A DNA stretch of 64,000 nt from Lycorma delicatula (GCF_047948215.1 NC_134455.1:149526575-149590574); one strand, 5' to 3'. Shown: positions 35,420 to 46,709, counted from the stretch's first letter. Notes: generated by a model not told the origin, from the letters alone. Made by a program: numbers and translations.

Positions 35420-37680
35420 TGAGTCTTACATTAATTCCAAGTGCAGAGAGGCAGATTGGAATTCATTTATCGTTTATCAAATTAGAACTCATTAAATATT
35501 TCTCATTGTGAAATTACCCTCCGACCACAAGAATCATCACAATTCATTGAAAATTAATTGGCCTACAAAAATAAATCAATAGCATTTATTCTAAAGAAAT
35601 ATTAGACTCAGTTCCCATTAAATAATTTGCCAATACAATAAAATTTATTAGCTGAGAAGCTGCAATTGATTCTAGTTAATGTTCTGCTGTAGCCAGAGAA
35701 GATAAAACCCCAACAGATTTAGTTACCATAATACACAACTTCTATGAAAAACAAGTTTTTTTTCTCTACTGTTTTTATTCACAAAGTAAGCGTGCTTGAG
35801 TGCACACACTGTTTTTGTCCGCGAGTGCGACACCTTCGCATATTAAATTTACACCTTCACGTATTAAACATTTTCTTCTACGGCGAATGACATTTTTTTG
35901 AAAATATTTCTTATATTTTCAAAAATCTTATCAATAGAAATAATATTTTAAATCCTGGAAAAAAAGTTCTTCTATTTTAGTGTTATTATTTTTAATTTAC
36001 TCTAAAAATAAAAGATTTACTTTACCTTTTTATTCTTTATTTAAAAAAAAAGGACGGCCATAGTTCAAAACAGTAGCCGTCTCTTATACTATTTACACCG
36101 ACCGAGTAAACAAACTTGTAGCCATTCTATTTGTACTTTAATGTTCCCTATTAAATTTTCCTCTAACCGGTAAAATGTTAAGATATCGAGATAAAATTTC
36201 GTTAAGAGACTCATTCTCAAAAATAAATATTCGTAATGTTGTATGATTTTACTTTATTAAATATTACCAGCATTTCCAAATATAAACTTGAAAATTTAAT
36301 TGTTTACGTCGTCATAATCAAGAAAAAATTTGAAATTAAAATGAAGATTCGAAATCGGAAAATGTTTAGTTTCATTATAAAAAATTACAGTCGAAGTGTG
36401 CAGAAAGTTAGACGCAGGTACCTAGATAAGTTTGATTTTGCCAAAAGTTATTGTTGAATTCAGACTATAATTAAATAAGAAATAAAATTTAAGCGTATAA
36501 ATGAAAGTAACTAAAAATGAATGAGGCCCAAAATATTTGTTTAACCGGTTTTCATAACTACTTTTCTTTTATTTTTGAAAGAAATTTTTTCATAAAATTT
36601 TTGTGAAAGATTTTATGAGTAGTACAAAAAAAAGTTGAACTGGTCTGTTTGTATATTACTGGGCTATTAACAAATACCATTTATCGAAGTATTTGTCATT
36701 TTTTATCAGTGTTTAACGTTTTAAAATCATGGGCGGCTCAAGTTGATTTTTTTTTTTTTTTAAGTAAGCTATATATACATAATTGGTTATATAGCCCATA
36801 TAATAAATGGTCAAACCTGTATGACAATGCAGCCTAAAGGTAGATGAACTAAACCAAACCCGCTTCGGATAGAATCTTAACTTAGTTCAGTGTATTGGGC
36901 GTGACACGTAGAAAAAAGCGATGGTATCGTCGCCCGCTTTCTTGAAGTAAACGTCGATGTCCAGCAACTAACAATACGGTTTCTTTCTACGGTAACCCAT
37001 TAAACAACCCCCGACCGGACGACCGAAACGAGCATCATCCATCCCATTTATTCGGCTACGCTTATAAAATTAATATCATAAATCACAGATCTTACAATTC
37101 GTTAATTTATTTTTCGCTCTGTCGATAAATTTAGTAGATTAATAAAGTATGAAATGAACTATGTACCGACAATATATTTTTCACGGACAGAACACGATAA
37201 ACGTTTTACTGGTGTGAGAGAAACTATTATTTTATTTTCTGCGTTCTGTAACTAACAGATACCGATCTCTGTCTCGGCCGCTTTCTCTCATTAAGGTTTC
37301 TGTGGTCTTCTGTTAATTTTTTTTAAATCAGGAGTTGTCTCTTTAACCTACATATGCCGTGAAGCTGTGCAAACCCCAAAGAAATCAACAAACTTAATTA
37401 ATTAACATCATAAAGAAATGTATTTTTAAAAGTAATTAGTATTAGAAGGAGTAGTCTATCAACTAAGTTTTCGATATTTAAAAAAGTGATTGTCTTTTGT
37501 TAATATTTAACTACATTTTATTTTAAAACGATAATTGAACTTTTCATTGAAAGTATTTATTTACACTTAATGATATTACTTCAAACTACCGATGAGATAG
37601 ATAACTGAAAGTTTAACAGTTACTTGCCGTATTTGATAAAACCAAGATTTCCAAAAATAAATTCTGACATAAGACGTACA
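35420..37680. other. spacer; CpG-richer patch at about 36850-37290
   Basis: Mostly AT-rich and without a recognised gene. Between about 36850 and 37050, and again at 37250-37300, CpG dinucleotides cluster (CCCCCGACCGGACGACCGAA, CTCGGCCGCTTTC). No good open frame spans them. This could be a regulatory stretch or an old GC-richer insertion. The 73-codon Lys/Ile-rich frame at 36236-36457 has no family match. Confidence 0.4.
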
Positions 37681-37682
37681 CA

Positions 37683-37848
37683 TTTTTTTAATAGGTCATT
37701 TTTTACATGACTGCCCAAAAAGGAGTGTAATGTATTTAGGGTGCATTTATCTATGTGTGTATGTTCCGCCATATCACTTCAACGGCTGAACCAATTTAGA
37801 TATATGACCCCGAGTTGAAATCCTTACGTTACCGGGAGTTTCATAGGC

Positions 37849-37879
<31 letters not shown>

Positions 37880-37880
37880 T
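37683..37880 (+). repeat. repeat arm (ACATGACTGCCCAAAAAGGA) plus (TA)n
   Basis: TTACATGACTGCCCAAAAAG, AATGTATTTA and the TCAACGGCTGAACCAATTTA-type block match the first 100 bp of both arms of the element at 39112-40259. Here only one arm is present, followed by CCCCGAGTTGAAATCC text and a (TA)n run at 37849-37877 that abuts the next element. It is a partial copy of the same or a related family. Confidence 0.65.
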
Positions 37881-37910
37881 TAAAAAATTGATATGGATGG
37901 ACACCACATG

Positions 37911-38989
37911 ACTTCCTTGTACGTCTATTAAATTACATATTCACATTTTTTCTGCGCTTCATTTAAACTTATTTCCATTGAAAGTGAGATACGATCCTCC
38001 AGTTTACACATTTGCTAAAATATTAGTTTGTATTAATATAAAATATTTATACAATTATTAATTCAATAATCTTATCTGAAATATTAGGTTAGAATAAAAG
38101 TCCCGTGATTACTCTTTAAATAAATTGTTTACCAAATAATCCAATAATAAAAACTGATTATTCTATACCGTAAGGTCAAAATTAGTATTTGTAACCAGAA
38201 TACATGAGTTTACTAGACGGAATAGTTTAATTATTATTAAATTTTATTTATAAGAGACCAGAAATCTTGTGCATATTACTCTCAAGTAAAAAAAAAATTT
38301 CATCAATCACTTTAAATTGAATACAGTTCAAAAATGTAATTTATTTTTCTGTCAAATATTTAAATAAAATTATTTTTTTAAAAATAAATATACAATTTTT
38401 ATAAGACTTTTCTAAGAAAATCCAAAAATAATGCGATTCTAAATTATAATTTTCAGTTAATATTAAATAATCATTGATTTCACTAAATCAATTATTTAAT
38501 TTTACTTATAATTTTATTTCACTAATTATTTTTTTCATTTTTTTTTTATTACCAATTAATTGTTGTTAAACTTTGTTTACAATCACGTGATAATAATTAT
38601 TAAATCAATATATTTAAATTAAAAAAAAAAGTTAAAAAAAACAAAAGGAGATGAGTTTGATTCGATTCGAAGTGACTTCCCTTTTACATGCAAATATTTA
38701 ATTAATTAAAATTTTAATTTGTAATTTTGTAATAATTGTAATCAAAAGGGTAGGTGCACAACTAGATGCTACAACAGTCCTAAATCCAAAATTTCAACAT
38801 CCTATGACTAATCGTTTTGAGTTACATACATACGTTTTCGAGATACATACATACGTACGTACAGACGTCACGTCGAAACTAGTCAAAATTGATTCAGGGA
38901 TGGTAAAAATGGATATTTCCGTTGAAATCTGAAAGCCGAAATGATTCGATTCACGATCATAATACTTGCTTTACTTCGTGCAAGGAAGT
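37911..38989 (+). mobile_element. non-autonomous DNA element, ACTTCCTTG family, copy 2
   Basis: ACTTCCTTGTACG at the left end (37911-37923) is mirrored at the right end by CGTGCAAGGAAGT (38977-38989), 12 of 13 positions inverted. The inner right half (38640-38960) aligns motif by motif with copy 1 at 6314-6895, including AACTAGATGCTACAACAGTC, TCCAAAATTTCAACATCCTA, CATACATACGTACGTACAGA and GATTCAGGGATGG. About 500 bp of extra AT-rich DNA (about 37960-38640) is absent from copy 1 and may be a secondary insertion or an older, longer form. No open reading frame is present, so it depends on a transposase from elsewhere. Confidence 0.7.
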
Positions 38990-39111
38990 AAAAATTTGAA
39001 AAATCTATAAATGAATGAGTTGTTTTTGAATAACTCGCATCTCAACCCTTCATTCTGAACGATTCGGAAACCTCGTATCTCATACGTGTGAAGTTGTTTT
39101 CGTACAAGTTT

Positions 39112-40259
39112 TTTTACACGACCGCGCCCAAAAAGGATTGTAATGTATTTTATGGTATATGTATGTTTTTTTCACCGAATCATCTCAACGGTGAACCGAT
39201 TTTTACCCGCACTCTTTAATTATTCTATATTAAAGAGCAATATTTGTCAGCAATGTTTTTTTTTTGCAGTTGTGTTTTTAATTTCTAATATTTATTTCTT
39301 GTTAATTTCAATTTACCTAAACAAAGTGATGTAGAAGAAGTTATTTTAACATTTTAAATGTTTGTACGTGAGCTTAAATACATCTGCGAGGCCTAATCAT
39401 TGATAAAAATATTTCATATTATCTCTTGTAACGATTATACTCGTAATTTATTTAACTGTACACTTTTATTACAATTTTTATGGTAGTGTCTTCTTTGTAA
39501 AGTTATTTTAAAAGTAAACCCTGAGTATTAACTATAAATAAATTTTAAGTAGTTTGGAGTTTTTATATATTGTTTAAATAATAGCCCCGTGCATATGATG
39601 ATTTATACTTTATAAATTATAAATCGTCATATGAATTTAATTTAGTTTTGGGGGCACATTCTAGAAAGACAAAACTACAATTGTTTTATTAAAAATTACA
39701 GTTTATATTCCACTTCGAGTTTTTAATATAATCAAAATACTTTTTAAGAATTTAAATCAAGAAACCTTTTTGATTTATCATATTCGTAGATATTAATGCA
39801 ATTTTAAACATAGTGTATTATTTATAAATGAAGTTTTATTTTATTAATTTTCTACTGGACAAAAATCTTAGTTTTATTATCATACAGCTATTGTCACATA
39901 TAATATTGTCGCATATTAGCGTATTAGCGGTTTGACAAGGATATTCAGAGATTAACACAAGTAAAAATTTCATAAAAATACAAATTATTAATCTCAAATA
40001 TATAAAATAAATAACAACATTAATATTAATAAATATATAATACACAGTTTTATATACAATCCAAATTACAAAACAAGAGATAAATTAAAAAAATTAAAAA
40101 ACAAGACTCCCAAAACACCATTGCTGACAAACATTGGCCTTTAATATAGAACAATTAAAGAGGGAGCGTGTGACAATTTTTTTCAGTCGTCGATCTACTA
40201 CGGTGGAACAAACATACATAGAGCTAAATACATTACGCTCCTTTTTGGGCAGTCGTGTA
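39112..40259. mobile_element. non-autonomous element with long inverted ends and 8-bp target duplication
   Basis: The left arm begins TTTTACACGACCGCGCCCAA; the right arm, read inward on the minus strand, begins TACACGACTGCCCAAAAAGG. The arms stay alignable for about 150 bp, through ATTGTAATGTATTT, a TATGTATGTTTTT-like block, CTCTTTAATTRTTCTATATT and TTTGTCAGCAATG. The direct repeat ACAAGTTT flanks the unit exactly at 39104-39111 and 40260-40267. An 8-bp duplication with terminal inverted repeats fits a hAT-type element, or another superfamily with 8-9-bp duplications. The interior has no transposase frame and contains an AT-rich hairpin (39592-39633). The ends have diverged from each other, so the insertion is not young, yet the target duplication is intact. 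Confidence 0.8.
39592..39633. repeat. 16-bp arm hairpin
   Basis: CATATGATGATTTATA (39592-39607) pairs with TATAAATCGTCATATG (39618-39633), one mismatch, 10-nt loop. It lies in the middle of the element at 39112-40259. Confidence 0.85.
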
Positions 40260-40499
40260 ACAAGTTTACAATAATAATTCACATTAAAAACAAAATTGAT
40301 TTAATGACAACTTATAAATACAAAAAAAATCAGTTCAATTTACTAAAAACTTTATAATGACTAACAGGGATTAATATTGGATTAACAATAATATAAAAAT
40401 AGAAAATGTTTTAATTCATACTTTTTAACTTCTGCAAGTATTATTTATATAAGAACTACCTTACCCTTTATGAATGAATAGAATATTATCAACCTCCAC

Positions 40500-40992
40500 T
40501 CCTATTTACAAATAACTCGCCGAACAGCTTAAATTTTGGACAGAGGTTGTTTGCAACCACTGTTCAAAATCGAACACTCGTGACCGCACTCTTCACACGT
40601 TGTTATCAAAGACTTAATGTTATCGCTTTTATCGCACGATGCATCAAACTCGGGCTTGCAAAACTACCATCTCTGTCCGCTGATTCCCGGCAGTATTTAT
40701 ACCTCCTAGTCTGCAGAACCAGTACCCGCCCGACACGTCCTTTTGATTGTTGTTGAAGCGTAATAATTTTCATTGTCCGCGCCTTTCCGTTTTTCTATAA
40801 GTTATTTTTACGGTCTGGTTATCCTTCTGGTCAAACAAAAGCTTTTAGAGGTGCCAATGTCTTATTACAAAGAACGAATTGTTAAACTGAGCTGTTATTT
40901 TAAATAAATAAGTCGTTTTGATTCCTTCTTGATTCTTCTTTCTTTATTTTCTCTCATTCTTCTTTCTGAAAGAAACCCGTTACATTGGCCCC
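40500..40992 (+). promoter_or_regulatory. LTR-like promoter patch
   Basis: A GC-richer stretch carries TATTTATA at 40694-40701, with CCAGTAC (A at 40721) 27 bp downstream, like a TATA and initiator pair. At 40976-40984 the sequence reads CCGTTACA and is followed by TTGGCCCCGTTACA, which resembles an LTR end with a primer-binding site of the TTGGCGCCGTT type. No matching 5' TGTAAC start, gag or pol was located. The 69-codon frame at 40547-40756 has no domain. It may be an LTR remnant, or a leader belonging to the LINE that begins near 41.3 kb. Confidence 0.35.
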
Positions 40993-41302
40993 GTTACAAT
41001 ATTATTTATTATCGTGCAAGGATAATTTTTGATTCGTAGGGACTCGAGGTAACATCTCCATAATCTTTTTCATTAGAAAAGTTGAAACGTCATAGGTATA
41101 AATACTATTGAGAATACTGCTTTAAATTGATTTTAAGGAAACTGATAAGAGAATTAATCGGATCAGATGAATGTACAAACCAAAGAAACATCCACCTCTT
41201 AAGGAAATAATTTTTTAATTAAGAAGAATAACGTGACATGCAAATATCCTAATTTGGAAATAATCTATCACGCCAAACTCTGAATAATACGAAGAGAACG
41301 AA

Positions 41303-41692
41303 TTGTGCAAAGAATTAACCAAAATGGTAAAGACCTTGTCCGACCAGATAACATCCCTCACATCTGTTATTAGAGCACTCAGTACTGGCAAGAAGGTTAC
41401 TTCTGTTAGAATTCCCGAAAGTGGTTTACCGAAAACAACGTCAATCAGTCCACCACCAAATAGAATACCCACTGCACTAACATTGCGGAAAACTACCAAC
41501 ATCACTATGAAGGGATCTAACAAAACGTCGTTGTCTGGTACTGTATCTCCGGCTTCCCAGCCTTCCAAGAACCCACCACCATCTCGAAGTCTCTTCAAGG
41601 ATATGGAGGCCGATGAAGTGCCTGAAGAAGCAAAGCAGTTCCTAAAAGTTATAGACACTAAAAAGAAAAATCGGATAATATTTGACAAATAA
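41303..41692 (+). pseudogene. LINE ORF1 (gag-like) C-terminal part
   Basis: A 129-codon open stretch begins with a coiled-coil-like segment (LTKMVKTLSDQITSLTSVIR). A Pro/Ser/Thr-rich linker follows (SGTVSPASQPSKNPPPSRSL) and then an acidic-basic tail (EEAKQFLKVIDTKKKNR). It ends about 55 bp before the endonuclease frame of the same element, the usual LINE order. There is no in-frame ATG at the start and an upstream in-frame stop at 41285, so this is the 3' part of ORF1. No CCHC zinc knuckle is visible. In life such a protein would coat the element RNA. The codon composition is more balanced than in flanking DNA. Confidence 0.6.
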
Positions 41693-41746
41693 TCTGCACG
41701 TAGAGTTTTGTATTTAACAGGAAAAGAATATTTTTATGGGTATAAA

Positions 41747-44580
41747 TATTATTCATTGAAATGTTTGTGGTCTCCGTTCTCGCCTTGAGAATATTGCAAT
41801 TTTAGTTAAGGAAAAAATCCTTTAATACTGTAACAGCAGGAGACTCACCACCATCCATAGGATGATATGTTCTTTCGCGGTTACATTTGCAACAGATGCA
41901 ATCCTCAAACTAAGGGCAGAGAACCTGAAGATGTAACTGTTTTCCTAAAGGAAATAGTATTAGCCGCCCGCATTCCGATAGCGATAGTGAACTGAGATTG
42001 CATCCCTGAAGTCTCAGCGAAGATATTGGAACTATTTAAAATGGATATCTGCAACTTTCGCCAAATTCCGATATTACTGAGGATGACCTGTCCATTCTCA
42101 TTCACAGATTCCTTTTTCCGTGCCTAATAATAATTGGCGATTTCAACGCCATCACTATATATGGAGTTCATCGTCATGTTCTTCTCGAGGCACTGTATTT
42201 GATTAACTGAGGCAGAACATAGATCTCTGCATTGAAGGATGGGTTGTACACGTTTATTTCATCATCAGGTACACTTTCGAGTAACGCCCTGTCCTTGTGT
42301 TTAGCACCCCTACTCCCACGTCTTACCTGACGCATTTCCAAAAACTTCTTTGGAAGCGATCACAGACAGGTTGTTATCTCAGTCGGTAATAGTGATTTAT
42401 CTCAGAGTCAGCCATGCAGATTGGTGGTTTGGAAAACTGACTGGATCAGATACAAGGATTTCTTTAGCCAATACGACAAGGGTGGTAGCAAAATAAACCA
42501 ACTTGCCAAGTTTACACAGCTGATACTAGATAGTGCAAATGAATTAAGAGCTCTTAACATCTTGAAAGCCAAGGCGTTCTGCTGTTCTTGATGGGGCAAA
42601 AATTGCAGGAGTGCACTAAGGGATCGTTGCAGCGCTTTCCGTAATTTCAATCCAAGGCCTACGACAGAATTGCTGTAGGCCTTCCGCAATGCAACAACCG
42701 TTTGCTATCAAGTGTTTCGGTGTACCAAACGGAAATATGGCTTAATTAAGTCGATACCATTTCTTGGACAACTTCATCATCGGTTCAGTGGAGAAAAGTT
42801 CGGTCCATGTGTGGAACGGGACAATCTCTGAGGCCGATTTGAGTAAAAGTAACGGAAACCTCGTCACTGCAACAATTGATGTGGCGAACACATTTGGAAA
42901 CTCTTTGAATAAATCCCGTGACACTCCCCCCAGAAATGATAATATAAGGTTCAGTATGTTATCTAACCTCCCGGATACTGCATCACACCTTTTGTGTATC
43001 TACAATAAAATACTCTCTGACCATGTTTTTCCAGTTTCTTGGTCAGAAGCACTGGTAATTTCCATACTGAAACCTGGTAAATATAAATCGTGTTCTTCAA
43101 TTTATTGTCTTATCTTCTTGTCCAGTAATCTGTGCAAGATGATGGAACGAATGGTAAACAGTTGCCTAGTGCAGTACCTTGCGAGAACCACCCTAATTGC
43201 CCCGAACAATGTGATTTTCGCAAAGCTAGATCGTCTACTGATCATGTAGTTGTCTTCGAATTGGTCATTAAAAAGGCCTTTCTACTTCGCCAACGTCCTG
43301 TTGCTGTATTTTTCAATACGCGAAAGGCGTACAATACGGCTTAGAGGAGAGGAATTTGAAATACATGAATGGGGTATACATGGAGATCTCAAAATTTTAC
43401 ACTAGAAAACGGAATACCATAGGAAAGTGTCTTAAGTGTTACCTTGTTTTCCGTGGCCATAAACTGCGTATGAAGAAACCTCTTATGTGTTCGTTATCCG
43501 TAGATAGTTTTTCAATTTATATTCCTTGTAGAACTTCAGCTGCTGCCGAGAGACTGTTCCACATTAATCGTTTATAATGTTGGTGTAAAACGATTGGATT
43601 CACTTCTTCTCCGGAAAAAACGAAATGAATTTCTTTTAAAGCTTGAGGGAACATGTTAACCCTCAACTGTTTTTACTTGACGAGTCCGTTGAACCGTGCA
43701 AGCGAGTTAAAGTTTTGGGATTGTAGTTTGACCAACGACTAACGTGGGTAACACATTTAAAGGATGTGAAAGGAAAATGTCTAAAAATGCTAGAAATGCT
43801 GAGAATTTTATCTAATATTCGTTGGGAAGCTGATTGAATATGCATGTTGCACTTCTATCAAGTTCTGTTCTGTTCTGTTCCCGCTTAGACTATGTTGGCT
43901 AGGGTTATTTGTCCGCAAGGGCTACCGCTTTCAAAATGCGATGCAGTCCATCATTGATTTAGTCATATTTCTACAGGTAGGTTTCATTCAAGCCTTGTGG
44001 TAAGTCTACTAGTAAACAGTTGTGAGCCATCTCTTTGTAATAGACGAAACCAATTGATCTGCTCGTATGTAACTCGCATTAAAGTGCAACCTAATCATCC
44101 GAGCTTTGATGTTATGTTCTCTAACCTGTATCATAATCAATATCAGGAACAGCTGAGATCCACTGCTCCAATAGCCATCAAAGCACAGCGCGTTTCCTTA
44201 GCACTAAATATACCATTATCTCCAGTTCTTACTGTTACTCAACGTTATTATCCCTCTAGACGGCCTTTTCTCGTAAATTATTTCTTGGATGTTCGTAGAT
44301 ATCGTAAAATTTATACGAATTCGTTAATCTTGCAAGAAATATTTTATGAAATTATAAAGTAATATGAATCCAGATGCTATAGTTTATACAGATGGCTCTA
44401 ACAATGATAATTCTGTGTATTGTACTTTTGTGGTTAGCAATAGAACATATAATTTTGGTCTTCCCAGTATCGACAGTGTTTTGTCACGGAGCTGTATGCT
44501 AAATATGTTATTGAATATGTGATTGTGATTGAATTTGAGAAGAGTTGTTTTCAGATTCCTTAATCCGTGGAAATGGCGGT
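41747..44580 (+). pseudogene. LINE ORF2: endonuclease, reverse transcriptase, RNase H (RNase-H-bearing I/R1/LOA-type group)
   Basis: The endonuclease starts NVCGLRSRLENIAILVKEK after a TGA replacing the usual Trp (near 41755). IIGDFNA occurs near 42130, and GSDH near 42355 marks the catalytic His. Reverse transcriptase follows: VFPVSWSEALVISILKPGKY (about 43025-43085), CKMMERMVN, then in another frame EQCDFRKARSSTDHVVVFEL and AVFFNTRKAYNTA (43205-43340), where motif A Asp has become Asn. The YADD-equivalent reads SLSVDSFSIYI (about 43490-43525), losing catalytic Asp. RVKVLGL.FDQRLTWVTHLK (43705-43765) is the thumb-side motif. RNase H begins MNPDAIVYTDGSNN at 44364 and fades by about 44580. 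Frameshifts and stops occur throughout, so the element is dead but almost complete in domain order. Confidence 0.88.
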
Positions 44581-44676
44581 TTGCTGCTTATTCTTAGAAG
44601 CCAAGGGACTGCAGCAATTGATATAGTCGTATTTTGACGGAGTTTGTAAAGATTTCTTTATTTGCTGTGTATTTTA

Positions 44677-44776
44677 GGTAATCGCCATTATAAAGAGTAC
44701 ATCGAGCAGGAGTACTATGTTCTTTCAAACCGTATGAAGAACCAATTTGGATGCACTCTTTATCAAGGCGATTACC
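44677..44776. repeat. 22-bp inverted pair at the LINE/MULE boundary
   Basis: GGTAATCGCCATTATAAAGA (from 44677) is the near-perfect inverse of TCTTTATCAAGGCGATTACC (to 44776), with 2 mismatches over 22 bp and a 56-bp spacer. It sits between the RNase H remnant and the first GTCCA motif of the MULE. It could be a small independent element or the LINE 3' tail structure. Confidence 0.75.
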
Positions 44777-44804
44777 AAAGATACACTGTTATAAAGGAAG
44801 ATTA

Positions 44805-46705
44805 GCGGACCCTTGGTCCACACGGTAAGGTTCGCTTACGCTGAGGTCCACAAAAAGTCCAAAGTCCTCTGTTTTGTTTGTCCATTTTATTTAACATCCA
44901 CTGGTATTTTTGTCCACAATTAGTTTTAGTTCACTTTTAGTCCACAAAGATTTATTACACTAAGATTTAGGTCTTCTTTCAGTCTACTGTGAGTTATAAT
45001 ATCAAGGCAGATATTGCTGCCAGCATGGGAAATCAAAACATTGCTTGCCACGTTGTTACGCGATATTATTTTAGAAAAATTCTATAACATTACGGCCGAG
45101 TTGATTTAGGCGATATCATCTTGAAATAATTCATCGAAAATTATGGCACAGGTGATAACTACACATACCATTTCCATTCATTTAGTAAAGACGGTTTATG
45201 ACGGTACTGGAGATGTGAAAAACGAAGCTCTTGCAATGCCAGATTTCTTGAAGATCACTTCCAGTGACCTTCAAGATATATAACTACTGAAGGATGGTAC
45301 AAGAGATCATCAGTATGTGGAGCAGGTGTGCAAGGGGAAGTAAGAAAGGTAAGGGAAAACTTAAAGGGCCACGCAGAAAGAACCATGAGGTTGACTTTAC
45401 CAGACGTGCATGAGGAAGAATTGCTTTTGATGTTATCTGAAAGGAATACGTTGCGACGACAGATTAATCGAAAACAAAGTAGAGGCCGATCTGTCAATCC
45501 GCTTCATTGCAAGACATTAACATTCCCGATGAATACCGTGTTACTCGTGCTGGAGAGAAGTTCCTATTGTACGATTCCAGATCAGAAGATGAGAACAGAA
45601 TACTTATTTTTGCCGCACTGGAGAACCTGAAACTTTTTTATGTTAGCCTAATAATGTTCGCCGACAATACTTGTAAGACGGCGCCAAATCAATTCATGCA
45701 ATTATTTACATTAGAAGGTATTTTCCTAGGACACGTCTTCCAATTTGTACACACTCCGGCTCTGCGGAAAACGGAGGACACGTTCATACATTGACTGCTG
45801 TATAGGGAGCAAGTAAATTTAGGGAGTGAAGTACGGAAGTAAATTTCATTGCTACTGGATTACCATTTGTTCCCGTGGAAGATGTCCTTGATGTATTTGA
45901 TGACATTGTTGAAATAACGTCAGAGGATCTGGACGGTCTGGTGGAATACGTCGAGCGGGTATATTTAAGAGGAAGACGAGCTCGAGGCCAACGAAGAGCC
46001 GAGAACAACAAGATTCCCAGTCGAAATGTGGAACGTGTATGACCTCGTGATAAGTGACCAGCAGAGAAAGAATTGTAAAAAATTCAAAACCATGAAACAA
46101 TGGCGTCGAGGGATGGCATAGTAAATATCAGAAGTTGATGAATGTTCATAGATACTCCCTCCTATGGAAATTCATAGATAAAATGATAGATGAACAGCAA
46201 CAAAATCAACAAGGTATCACCCAGCTGGTAGAAGGCCACATTAACATAAGACCGCCTGCGAAAAAAAACATATTTAGCAAATCAAACACACATTACTGAA
46301 GTTGTGCAACGATATGAACAACAGAAGGACAAACAACGCATGACAACTTACCTGAGAGCCATCGCATATAGACTAAAAGGTTAACGCTGCAGAATTAATT
46401 GATGAATTAAATCTGTAACAACTAATTAATAGGCATGTCATAATTATTTCTTGGATATATACACAACAAATAAATTAAAAAAATTATATTTCTCTTTTTT
46501 TTTATTTATGTAGGTAAATGGACTAGGCAAATATGCGATTGACTTTATTTAATGGTCTTCTATTGGACAATACGGTAAATAGAAATTGCCTGCAGTGAAA
46601 GTGCGATGCACGAAACTAGAATATGGACTAAATAATTAATGGAGGTTGGACTTCAAATGGACCTTACTGTAACTGGACAGTGAGGCCAAACGTCCTGGAA
46701 GCGTT
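44805..46705 (+). mobile_element. Mutator-like (MULE) element with GTCCA-array ends
   Basis: A disrupted FLYWCH-MULE transposase frame (45154-46384) is bracketed by two arrays of the pentamer GTCCA. On the left, plus-strand GTCCA occurs at about 44816, 44846, 44857, 44880, 44911 and 44940. On the right the inverse TGGAC occurs at 46519, 46564, 46624, 46647, 46658 and 46674. The inner parts align as inverted repeats: AGGTCCACAAAAAGTCCAA on the left and AGGTCCATTTGAAGTCCAA from the right, preceded by TTACGCTGA and TTACAGTAA. Exact outer ends and the expected 9-10-bp target duplication could not be fixed. The arrays are probably transposase binding sites in the terminal repeats. Confidence 0.7.
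45154..46384 (+). pseudogene. FLYWCH zinc-finger/MULE transposase, catalytic core deleted
   Basis: The first part reads DNYTYHFHSFSKDGL, a stop, then RYWRCEKRSSCNARF (45154-45270). This is the FLYWCH finger with its YW.C and C.AR positions. Next comes EEELLLMLSERNTLRRQINR (about 45409-45470). After a +1 shift, IPDEYRVTRAGEKFLLYDSR and ENRILIFAALENL (45513-45635) follow, then MFADNTCKTAPNQFMQLFTL and KTEDTFIH (to 45792). This matches the start of the MULE domain, where FADGT/D is the first catalytic Asp. The text then jumps to LPFVPVEDVLDVFDDI (about 45860), skipping the middle and end of the MULE domain, so the other acidic residues are missing. FPVEMWNVYDLV (about 46013) and LLWKFIDKMIDEQQ (46160-46200), then TTYLRAIAYRL and a stop at 46384, complete the C-terminus. 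Inactive by stops, shifts and deletion. Confidence 0.88.
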
Positions 46706-46709
46706 AGAA

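Noticed and set aside
41215..41688. 157-codon minus-strand open frame
   Set aside because: It is antisense to the gag-like ORF1 of the LINE, which fits the family's order with the endonuclease immediately downstream.
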